Shown one piece after another: positions 1 to 10,100 of a DNA stretch of 64,000 bases. The notes under the pieces are model-generated. The model was not told where the DNA came from. It searched no databases and saw only the letters and a program-made list of their open reading frames with translations. Made by a program: the position numbers and the translations under genes. Every line of letters begins with the position of its first letter. Within the stretch, counting starts at the first letter, position 1. The DNA comes from Acanthornis magna (Eukaryota; Chordata; Aves; Passeriformes; Acanthizidae), in the NCBI GenBank assembly GCA_036785705.1, contig JAWUZG010000355.1:62001-126000 (forward strand). The letters run 5' to 3'.

Positions 1-128
1 AATGAGAACAGGCCAGAGAGCACTTGGTGGTGAAAGAGCCTTTGTGAGTGGAGAGAACAGGAGAAACCAAAGTGAGCCCAAAAAGTCAGGTGGCCTGGTC
101 ACAGTGATGCAGCTAGGATCCCCCACAG

Positions 129-176
129 CATCATGTGGAAATGGATAGGAGTGAGGAACAACCTCATTTGTAAAAG
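129..176 (+). other. weak exon-like segment before a strong splice donor
   Basis: A good 5' splice-site match (AAAG followed by GTAAGACT) begins at 177. Upstream, an AG at 127-128 after a C-rich run could be a 3' splice site. The 48 bases between them have one open frame, reading MWKWIGVRNNLICK in part. The pyrimidine tract is short and no protein family is recognised. This may be a chance pairing; only the donor match is strong. Confidence 0.12.
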
Positions 177-392
177 GTAAGACTTATTCTTGCAGCCTGT
201 TGTAGCTAAAAAAGTTTTTTTATTGTTTAAGTCTGCACACACACACAGATAAGTTTCTGCTGTGAAAGTGTATGCATATGCTTGAAAAATTGGTCAACCT
301 GAGTGTTTGCTGTTTCATTTCATTTAAAACAAATGTCTAGTAAATAACTTTTCCTTATTTTTTCTTTACCTCTTTATTAGAGACAGCTCTGG

Positions 393-434
393 TTAGCTGT
401 GGTTTATTAGCTGTGGTTTATTAGCTGTGGTTAT
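393..434 (+). repeat. 14-nt tandem repeat, three copies, each with a RUNX-type core
   Basis: The unit TTAGCTGTGGTTTA occurs at 393-406 and 407-420, and as TTAGCTGTGGTTAT at 421-434. Each copy contains TGTGGTT, which matches the RUNX-family core (TGTGGT). The repeat is seen directly; that RUNX proteins bind it is inference. The 14-nt spacing would not place all three sites on the same helical face. Confidence 0.8.
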
Positions 435-2116
435 TCAGATGTCCCCTTTCTTCGCTAGCTGATGTTTTTCTGCATTCTCTGAAAGCATGTCAGAGTGCTG
501 CAGCGTTCAATTGCTTTTGACAAGGAATGTTGATTCTCCTTATGTCCTCCACCCTCATATGAAAATAAGGCTTTGGTAGTCAGCAGTGTCCCCGGGGAGG
601 CCTTGTTCTGCAAAATATAGAAGAGATTGAGGTGATTGGTAAGGGGGTGGTATGGTACCATCTTCATTCTGCTGCCATGTTATCTACTGAAGAGCTTTCT
701 TATTAAGGCATTGGCCTGATATGTTTATGCTAGTGAGGTAGGAATTAGACAAACTGTTGTTGAAGAAGCATCTGTCAGCTGAGTTGCACTGACTTATCAC
801 TATTGATTAGCCAGTGCTTATCGTTATGTCTATCGACTGCTTTTGTGGTCTGGCATTTTTAAGGGATTGTTTTCTTTTATGGCATCCTCTGGCTGTTACC
901 AGTAAGACAAAGCCTCCTGTATTTCAAATGAGCTCACTCATTCTTTTTCATTGTATTTTCTATTACAACCATTATCTTAGATCATGTAGATGTAATAGAA
1001 ACAATGTTTATAGGAAACAGTTCAATCTCTATGAAAAGGAAACCTTTCTAGATTCTACCCTATGAGAAAGAAAGATTGTTGTTCTTTTAAGGAGATAAAA
1101 TGGGAAAAAAATAACAGGCCACAAATAAAGCATGTGTTACAGAAAGAGCACCATATCTCGTACTTCTTTAAGGCAAAATTTGGCCCCTTAATTTACATAA
1201 TAAGAATGTAACCAGAGTAGCACCACCAACATCAATGTTACGCTGGGCTGACTCTGGATCAGAACTGCACACAAAAATTTAGCCTTCTTGTGAGCAAGTG
1301 GTGAAGGTAATGTGGAATATGCGTATTATTGGTGGGCTCTGTTTGTCTTGATGGTTGAGATTATATTTTCAAGATTATGGAGGGCCTTTGTGTAAAGAGC
1401 CTACTGCCCCTCCCCTGCCAAGGATTTTCTCTGCTCCTTTTCCTAGTATTTTGCTAACTTTTACAAAGGCGGAATACATGGAGTTGACATTTTCACCACT
1501 AAACCTTAGTGGATTCAATGCTCATATTCTAGCCTTGTGTTTGGAGGAAAAAACCTAAAAACTTAAAATAAAAAAAAAAAGTTAGATGTCTCTTTCCTGA
1601 TTATTGATGAGAGCTGTATTTTGGGTGATAAAATACAGAGGAGATGCAAAGGTTGCTTCATCAGAAGAAAACAGCAGGAGCAAGTCTCTTGAGGATTGCC
1701 CCCCTCTGTAGCTGTTGCAGAGAAAGCAGACCTTGATAAACCCTGTGCACAGGTCAGAGCTTTCTCCAAGCCTGAGAATTACTAATGGGAATCCATTTTT
1801 CCCTCTAGAGATAGCCAAAGGAGGAATGGGCTGACTGGCTATTAAATGAATGTGGCTTTAAATGTAGACAGGCGTTTAAAGCCTTCTGCCATACAAATTA
1901 GAATTTCTGCTTACGGAATCACATTTTCATGGAATATTTTTCATATGAAAATGCGGTTAGCCTAAACCCTCCACTTTCACACTTTCAGACAGTGTTTAGA
2001 AAGAAGTGTTATGCTCCTAGAAAGGAAAAGAAATGCTGTTCTTTTCATTATGCACTTTAACTTTTCAGTGTCTTTATGCATTCACTTTTATTTATTATTG
2101 CAGGTGAAAATGATGT

Positions 2117-2119
<3 letters not shown>
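435..2119. other. noncoding single-copy DNA
   Basis: I see no gene, repeat family or RNA gene here. Short open frames on both strands have no protein-like composition or splice context. A short A-rich run sits near 1561-1580. Confidence 0.6.
2101..2109 (+). other. acceptor-donor junction (AG|GT), possible recursive splice site
   Basis: A T-rich stretch ending in ATTATTGCAG at 2103 is followed at once by GTGAAA. This juxtaposed acceptor and donor resembles a recursive splice site of long vertebrate introns, though GTGAAA is a weak donor. A 41-nt T run starts only 11 bases further on. It could easily be chance. Confidence 0.12.

Positions 2120-2160
<41 letters not shown>
2120..2160. repeat. 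41-nt poly(T) run
   Basis: There are 41 consecutive T residues, the longest homopolymer in the window. The adjoining sequence on the minus strand shows no AATAAA signal and no recognisable gene end just before the A run. I therefore call it a simple repeat and not the tail of a retrocopy. Such runs are also prone to assembly length error. Confidence 0.9.
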
Positions 2161-2161
<1 letters not shown>

Positions 2162-4197
2162 TTAAGTGGCCTGGAGAAAAAGTATGCATTGGTGGGAACT
2201 TCAGACAGTAATGGTAAATATTGAGATATCTGTGTCACTAATCTGTTTGCACTTACATGAAACTTAGGTAATGGCAATGTAGTTCCTGATCAGTGAATGA
2301 AGGACTTAGAAATTAGAAAATAACTTCTGTCAGGAAAGATGAAAAACTAAATGGACTTTGTCTCCTTTATAAAATGTTGTAGTGTCATTGATTCAAAATT
2401 TTTATGTGATGGATGAGCTCACATATATAGCAAAGAATTGCCAAAGCTTACTGTAAAGTCTCATAAACTCTCTATATGGAGAAATGCTGCAATGGTAACT
2501 TTCTCAGACCAAGGAGTTTAGAATTATATGCTATCTGTGTCTAACACCACTGACAATCAGTACAGATATAGAACCCAGTTCTACAAATTTCTCTTTGATT
2601 TTATGGATGTTGGGATTTAACAGAAAATTTTTTTTTGTTCAAATCTCAGCACAGTAGGCTAAAGGCTTCTTGCCACCAAGAGAGGTGAAATAAGGGCAGT
2701 AAAATGATGGTAAGCAAGCAACTTTTCACCTTCTCTTTCAGATTTCACTCTCCTATAATTATTTTAGACATTTCATACTGCATGGCAATAATAATAGTAC
2801 TGAAATTTATCTGAATGAAATGAGATTTTTTTTTCTTATTATTTAATTCACTTTCTGTGAGTCTTTATTTTCCTCTTTCCCTCTGCATTTTTTTTAATCG
2901 TTACTCATTTTTGTTCAGTGCTAGTAGTGTAACAATTCCTGGAATATACTTTAGAGATTGTGCAGTGAAGGCTCAGAAGATTTCTGAAGTTTGAAAAACA
3001 CTGAAATTTCCAGTAGACCAGAGAGGCTTATAAAAAATTTCCTATAAAATATTATCATAGCTTATTCTTACCTCTCCAGTGGGCTGCCCAAAAGAGCTTT
3101 CATGGCTGCATGCCATTAGTCACTGAAACTATACGATAAAATAGTTTTGCTGTAGTTTTGGAGAACCCCAAGAAGCAAGGACTGAAGTTACTTCCACACT
3201 TGCCTTCCGTGTCTGTACATAGAAGCAGATGATTGTCCTCTAATGTAGGGCCTTGAGAGGGATGTAGCTTTGAGAGGGAGAGAACAGTTGCTGTGAGACT
3301 GGTGTTTTGGGTTTTCTGTAGGGGTAGTCAGACCTGTGTGAGATGGGAAAAGCTCCTGGTGGAGACATGGAGGGTTCAGCTCTGGTGAATATGGGAGAAA
3401 GCACTTTGCATTGACTTCATGTTTACAAAATTGAAATATTTCCAAAACCTACTGTAAAGTGGAGATAAAATAATATGTAAGATTTTATCTTATATAAAGA
3501 TGTAAAAACACTCCAGGTGTGAATTGAAATTAGTTAATAATACTTAGCAAAAGCACAATGCCTTCAAAGATGTACTGTCATTGAAAACTGTTTTAATGAT
3601 AATTTTTTGGTCAGCTGTTGTAGCATTTCTCTTTTAAAGGAAAACTTTAATGGCAATTTATATATGCTTTTAAATGTAGTGGGTCTCTCTGAAAGAAATT
3701 TGAAAGCCAACAAGATAGGATAGGTTGACATAAGAAAAACAGTGCTAATGAATAATAATATGCATTATGCCATTAATGATAAGTCGTCCCTTACAGTGCA
3801 GGAAAATAAAGGGGAGGTCACCAGAGAGAAAAGAATGAACAAAAATGTGTCTGTATATACAGAGAGGCTGTCCTCTCTCCCTCCTCCTCAGGCATCCTAC
3901 ATCTGAAATCCTTTCTCTTGATAGGAAACTAATTACACAGAGGTTGCCAACCCTGTTCTCTTTCAAGTATTAAAACAGTGGAGCATCTTTCTCAGTCCAG
4001 GTAGTAATTAGTAGTCACCTAGTTGCAAGGCAAGCGCAGTGTTATAGGTGTTCTGCTCAGAGAGAATTGATTTGAATGAGAGCAGTAGAAGAGTTCACTT
4101 AAATTCCTGATGAAATTTTTTTAGTTCTTCATCATGTGCCTGATTTCCCCTGTAGTACATTGCTTTTTCTCATGCCCCCTGTCTCTATGCTACCTAC
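2161..4197. other. noncoding single-copy DNA
   Basis: No gene is seen. A strong donor-like sequence on the minus strand (GAGAG followed by GTAAGAATA) ends near 3071. The 51 bases upstream of it, after a possible acceptor near 3126, contain stops in all three frames, so this is not a coding exon. The rest is AT-rich and featureless. Confidence 0.55.
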
Positions 4198-4365
4198 TGC
4201 TTATTTTGCTGTCTGCTGTGTAGTCATTCATGGAACTCGTGGGTCTGTGAGATGTGCAGTCTTCCCTCCCTTTGGCTGATGGATTATTACTGTTAATACT
4301 TCCACTCAAGTCTGGGGACTGTTTTGGGCGAAGCAGCCGTGAGCTAGAGGAACAGTTCTCTTCAT
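4198..4365 (-). other. candidate coding exon, unidentified, Ser-rich hydrophilic
   Basis: On the minus strand a pyrimidine-rich acceptor (AGCTCTTCACAG) precedes 168 bases that are open in one frame, followed by a GTAGGT donor match. The length is exactly 56 codons, and both flanking introns would fall in the same phase, as in cassette exons. The reading includes NCSSSSRLLRPKQSPDLSGS and later TSSMNDYTADSK. It is strongly polar and rich in Ser, Asn and Asp, unlike most chance frames here, and several CpG-containing codons are kept. A stop follows one codon past the donor, so it could instead be a last coding exon. I do not recognise the protein. The base before the donor is A, which weakens the site. 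Confidence 0.28.
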
Positions 4366-4387
4366 CTGTGAAGAGCTGAACATGCAC

Positions 4388-4620
4388 TTGGTAGTCCCCG
4401 TGATTTTAAATAGATAAGCTGCTTTAATAAACCGATTCTGGCCAAATCAGTCTAAAAGGCCGCAGTCTAGAAGGCTGTTTCTCGTTTTTAATGCTTTTGG
4501 AAAGCCAGAGATTAATTAACTTCACTCCTCTTGAAAACAGGAAATCTGTGCAACAGCTACCAACTATATCTTTAATTATTGCATGCTCTGGAATCAAAAC
4601 TGTATGTGGTTTATGAAGTC
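4388..4620. promoter_or_regulatory. possible conserved noncoding element
   Basis: This block combines kept CpG sites (near 4431, 4461 and 4484) with homeodomain-like TTAATTAA at about 4511 and a second ATTAATT-type core near 4573. Such mixtures are typical of vertebrate conserved enhancers. It directly abuts the candidate exon at 4198-4365. Conservation cannot be seen from one sequence. Confidence 0.2.
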
Positions 4621-6795
4621 AGCTCTGTTTCAACAGCATAAACAATTTATTGAAATGGAATTTTAAAACTTAGCACTGTAATGCTATTGCTTGCCTTGCT
4701 GATCATAAATGACTGACATGTTCTGGTGTGTTCCCTTCACTTTCTCAATCCTTTCCTATTTACTCATGGACTGTAGTTGGTTAATAGGACACTCATGCCA
4801 AGGAGGATCTTTATAGATCTCAAGACCTGGCTATGTGTCCATGTATGAACACACAATTTCACATGCCTGAAATCAATGTCAGGATTTCTTCAAAATTCTA
4901 TAGTAGACATTCTACAATGTCTGCAATTTAGACCATTCTCTAAATTTGTAGAAAAGAAATGGAGAAAAGGAAAGAGAACCACATGTGGAAAAAAAAATCC
5001 CATGAAACAAAATTATTATAAAATCAGGCAAATATTCAAATAATGGCAGGGTTTGTTCTTACAGTTTGCCTGAACTCTCTTTCTCTTTTATTCTACTGGT
5101 GTGTATTGTATGGAGCTGGCGCTTGCTGGTATTGTCTGCTAGAGTATTGAACAAAGTCCTGGTGAAGTGAGCAGTCTCCTAGAAACTTGTGGTTTAGCAC
5201 CCAGCCTTTTCTTTGTCTGCTTCTGAAACATCACATGTTCCATTTTTCACTGTTGAGAGAAGTCTGTACTATGCTTAAGAAAGTCGATGTCATTGAAGAA
5301 GTGCTTGTAACAATTTCTGAATTTTCTTTTCAGACAAGACTGGCTATGTATTTAATTATTAATTTTAATTATTTATAGATTTGGAACCAAATGTTCGAGT
5401 CTCTCTACAAATGATTCTTCTGGATATGAAAGACTTCTCCATGTGCACCTTGGAGCATGGACTGCTTCATGGCAACACTTTCTGTTGAAAGCATGCTTTA
5501 GATGGCTGTATTGAGTAATCTTTCTTATCACTGTTTTGTTTCATCCTGTGCAAACCAATAAGTCCTAATTCTAAATGCGCATTTTTCAGAATATCTGGGG
5601 GTTTGTTTCAGAGTTTTAGAAAATTGATAAAAATTTTGGAGGGCTTTTAGGGGGAAAGAGGGGAAGGCAGCAGATGATTTAGGTGAGTGACAGACTTGGC
5701 TTGGTGCTATATGACTTTGTACACTTAGATAAACTCTTTTCTGTGTATTGTTATGTGTATGTTATTGTTCAGGGTGGCTGTAGAAGTAAGTTTGGTGATT
5801 TCTTTAGATCTCAGTTCTTCCCTGGGCTATTCTGTAAGTGGGATAACATTGCAGCAGGAGCAGTGTCAGTATGCAGAATCAATGTATGCCAGCAACAGGA
5901 GAGGGCCACAATGCAGGGGTGGTTTTCCAGACGCTTATATGAGGGACTCCATATTTTTTGTCCCAGTTTCAGTGGATGTATAACAGATAGTTAAAAGAGG
6001 ATTTATTAGTCATTGGCCATTCTGCAGGCTAGAGGACATGGAAAGTGACCCACTTCCCACTTCTCCAGGTGACTTTTTTTTTCAAGAGTGGTGCTTCTAT
6101 TTTATTCATTTTTATAGATAAATACATGGAGTTTAAAGGATGGTTATCCTATTCCTCTCATGAGTAATGTGCTTGTTTTAAAATACATAAATAAATGAAA
6201 CATTGTTATTCTATATGTTGGTTTGGTTCTCTCTAGTTATTCTTTGGGATTTAAAATGTGCACCTTTGTGTGTTTGTATATACAGAAGTACATGCTTTTA
6301 GTGATTGAAGGCTTTGTTAATAGTGTGGACAATTTTCATTTAAACTTTGCCACCCATAAAAATTGGTATAGTTTACATTCAGAGTTGTCTTCTGTTTTTT
6401 GGTGTTTTCTATGGTTGTGTGGGCTTTTGAGATCAGCTTTATGCCATTACAATTGTTGGCAGGTATTCAAGCCTTAAAATAATTGCCCATCTGTGTGACT
6501 CTCAGTGAAAAATTAACCATTCAGAAAGAGTAGCTGTGACATAATTTGAAGTCTGATTTGACAACATGTAAGATAACAGAGGAAAGTGAGAGGTAACATA
6601 ATACACAGTCTATCAAGTAAGATTGTTCGTGCATCTCTGAATTAATGATTCACGGAAATGGCAACTTCAAGAAGCAAGAGCCAAAAAAATCCAAGCAGAA
6701 TTTAAAGAAAACTCTGAACATGAAAGAAGATGTAATCAAATGTTTCTTAGGAGAAAAAACTGTACAGAGAGGAACACAAAGTTTGTGTGTGTGTT
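4621..6795. other. noncoding single-copy DNA
   Basis: No gene, RNA or repeat family is recognised. The open frames (up to about 100 codons) lack splice context or recognisable motifs. Confidence 0.55.
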
Positions 6796-6831
6796 GGGGG
6801 GCAGTCAGGGGGTCAGAAAGGGCTGGAGGGG
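6796..6831 (+). other. potential G-quadruplex motif
   Basis: Four runs of three or more G (6796-6801, 6808-6812, 6820-6822, 6828-6831) are separated by loops of 6, 7 and 5 bases. This fits the usual G3+N1-7 pattern. It follows a short GT repeat and is isolated in AT-rich DNA, with no promoter visible nearby. Confidence 0.55.
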
Positions 6832-7060
6832 AAAAGAAAAAGCAGTATTGGAGAGAAATAGGGAGAAAAAAAAGTATTCTTGCTATTTGTGGGAAGCCAA
6901 AGTTTGTGAGAATCAGTTTTCTGATAAACTGCTGGTTTTGGTCAGTGATTAAGAGACGATAATATCTTTCTCTGAACCCTTAACTCTCGTAACTCATTAC
7001 TTGGATGAATGTCAAGATACTGATAGGGGTTTCTACTGCAGCTGTGTGTCTGAATGTTAC

Positions 7061-7088
7061 CTGTTTGCTCTAATCCATTCAGAGTGAG
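7061..7088 (-). other. small exon-like segment
   Basis: On the minus strand, ACTTTTTTTCAG is followed by 28 bases and then AAACAG|GTAACA. The frame through it is open (within a 71-codon open frame). Both splice matches are fair, but a 28-base segment has little coding information, so chance is likely. Confidence 0.12.
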
Positions 7089-7159
7089 CTGAAAAAAAGT
7101 GTCACCTCTTTTGGGGTGATCCGTGCTGCATGTAGCATCCTCCTGTGCCTGAAGCATAT

Positions 7160-10100
7160 AGACTAGACAGGAACTTCTCTGTCTTCAGATACCAAAACTC
7201 TGTACTATTAACAATTCCACCCCCACACCTGTATTAGAACCTAATGTTTCCTCAAGGTCTGAGGTCAGGCCCACTAGTGGAGAAATTGCCGTGGTTAAAG
7301 ACAGAGCAGTAGGGTTAGGTGGCACTGGTTGCAGCAAGCACAGCAGAGGTGTATGGTTTGGTCTTTGAAGCCCCAGCTCTATTTCCCACCTCCAGGTTAT
7401 GAAGTGCTTTGAGGCAGTTGAAAGACCTTTGGCTGCACCGGAAACTCCAATTATGTCAAAATTGAGTACTCTTGTTTCCTCCGTGTTTGAAAAATATATC
7501 TTCCCAATCAGCTCTGTTTTCATGGTTTAGCCCCAGCCAGCAGCCAAGTCCCAGGCAGGCACTCAGTCCCTCCCCATCTGCAGGATGAGGGAGAGGATCA
7601 GAAGAGAAAAAATGAGAAAACTCATGGGTTGAGAAAAAAATAGTGTAATAGGGAAAGCAGAAATGGTGCAAAAAGCAAAGCAAAACAAGGAATACATTCA
7701 TTGCTTCCCGTGGGCAGGCAGGTGTTCAGTGACTCAGGAAGACAAATGCATCGCTCCAAATGTCCTGCCTTCCTCCTCCTTTCCCCAGCTTTATATAGCG
7801 AGCATGAGCTGTATGGTATGGAATATCCCTTGGGTCAGCTCTGTCACCTCTCCACTTCTCGTGCACCCCCAGCCCACTTACTGCTGGGGTGGGGTGACAA
7901 GCAGAAAAGGCCTCGGCTCTGTGTAAACACTGTGCAGCAAAAGCTAAAACATCCCTGTATTATCAATACTGTCTTCAGCATAAATCCAAAACAGCCCCAT
8001 ACCAGCTACTATGAAAAAAAAAAATTCTGTGCCATCCAAAACCAGCACAGCTTTGCATCTCTAAAGGGAAAGGTGCGGCTTCAACTGCTGGGGAAAAGGC
8101 ATGTCTTTAGCTGTCTGAGATGACTATATAACCACAGCCTTACTGTTTGTCCTTCTCACTTCTTGGCCTTGGCAAGAAATTCATATGAGATGTGAGCAAT
8201 ATTGTTCTGTCCATTTAGCAAGTAACCCAAGATAAGTTGGGAAAGTATCTTGGGAAAGGCATCTTCTAGTCTGTTAAATTGTCTCTGTAATGAGCTTTCC
8301 TGGAGTATTAATGGTTTGGATTCAGTCATGTTCCAGAAATGCTTAGATGTGAAAAGTCTGTAATTTGTAAATGATGTGTTATTTTATATGTGTGTGTGAT
8401 ATAGTCCCACATATGACTCACGTCTAAGAGCATATGTTCACAAACTGCCAGAGAGAAAGCATTTCCTTTCCAGGCCAGTGGCTGATCTTCAGATCTGCCG
8501 ATTCCTATATATTCTGTTTCTTCTTGTGCTTTGCTTAAATGTTCGAGTGCATTTGGGTCTCTGAAAGGTTATTTGTGTCTATAGAAATGTGTGCGTATGT
8601 GTGTGTGTATACATATATGTATCTAATATGTATAGGGCTATAAATGTACACGTACCTGCTAGTTCCAATATGCAGCCTTCATGGATTGAACCATTGCTAG
8701 TAAAATCTGTCATCTAGAACATGAGATGCATGAGGAAAACAAAAAATCCCAAGGAACTCCATTTATAACTAAAAAGTAAATTTATCCATTTACTGATTCA
8801 TTGATTTACATATTTTTGCCAAACACCAAATTTGTGAATTTTAAACAGCTTTTAATTATTTTCATCATTAGACTTTTTGTGAATGTTAACCTGTTGCATT
8901 AAGTAAAGAGAGCAACGTGTTGGAAAGAGTAAATGATGGAGAAATGCATGAATAGTTTTACAGATTAGTCACCAGAGCTCCAGTAAGGCAGAAGGAGAAA
9001 GCACAGCTCTACTTCAGAACATTGTTGCTTTCCAGGTGCTTTGATCAGTTTGTCAGTTCCAATGGCAGCTTCAATAGTTTGGCTGTGTGCAAGATTTTGT
9101 AAGAGCAGCATGTAGTGAATATGTATATGGTGTATTAATTTAAATATTGCCACCTAATTTTCTCATTTCTATGTCCAGAAATGTATGTTGTGGACAGCAG
9201 AGATTACAGTGGAACAGTAATGATTAGTTACTGGTTCACGTTTGTTAAGACTGTAGATTCTTAAATTTTTTTTCCTTTTGTGCATGTTAACTATTTGAGA
9301 TGTTGCACAAGGTGGAGTGTAAAGGCCAAGCAAACTTTTATGTTTTATGTATGAGTTGTTCTGTCATTAACCAGAAATGATGTTTGACTGAGCAACTTGC
9401 ACATGCCCTTTGTAGCTAGAATAGGCATCCACACAGGGATTATAACCAAATAAAAGGCTTACCTTGGTATCCAATTTGCTTGCATTCACTTAGCAAAATT
9501 ATTTTGGGAGTACATGGCTGTGTTTGTTTCATTACTTATCTCTTGGAAACAAGAGTGATGCTTATCAGAAATTGTGTTTTGTTTCAGCATCTATGCAAAC
9601 TACAAAAAATGGGCTACTTTTGGAGGTCTGCAGTAGCAAAGGTGTCCCTGCAATACTCTAACTGCTGTGTTAATTGTGTGAGCTTGGGTCACTGTTATTT
9701 GAGGTATATTGAGTGTATGTATGCAGTAAACAATGAATTTTTGAATTTTCAGAATATGCAAATATTTTAGCAAAGCAAGCCACATTCCAATTTGAAAGGA
9801 GATGATGACCTAATTAGAGCTGCAATGTCCCACCACCAAGGATTACTCATGAGCTTCCTTCCACTTGTACAAACAAAATCAATAAATCAGTAAGAAATCT
9901 TCATTTGAGAACAAAGGTAAAATAATGTAAATCCTTGGTTGTTGGATTATATAATGCCACTGACAAGCCCTAAGTCCAAATAAAACCCTTTTGTAACCTT
10001 GGGTTATGCTCTGAGCAATGTAACCTGTAATTTAGCTGTACACCTGTTTCTTTTCTTGACATACTTAATTTAGAATCATAAAATTAAGGTTGGGTGAGCC

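Noticed and set aside
2120..2160. Poly(T) run as the tail of a minus-strand processed retrocopy
   Set aside because: No polyadenylation signal or gene-like sequence lies next to it, and bird CR1 machinery rarely makes poly(A)-tailed retrocopies.
3072..3126. Exon-like segment with a strong minus-strand donor
   Set aside because: Stops occur in all three frames, so it is not coding. It could only be a noncoding exon, for which there is no evidence.
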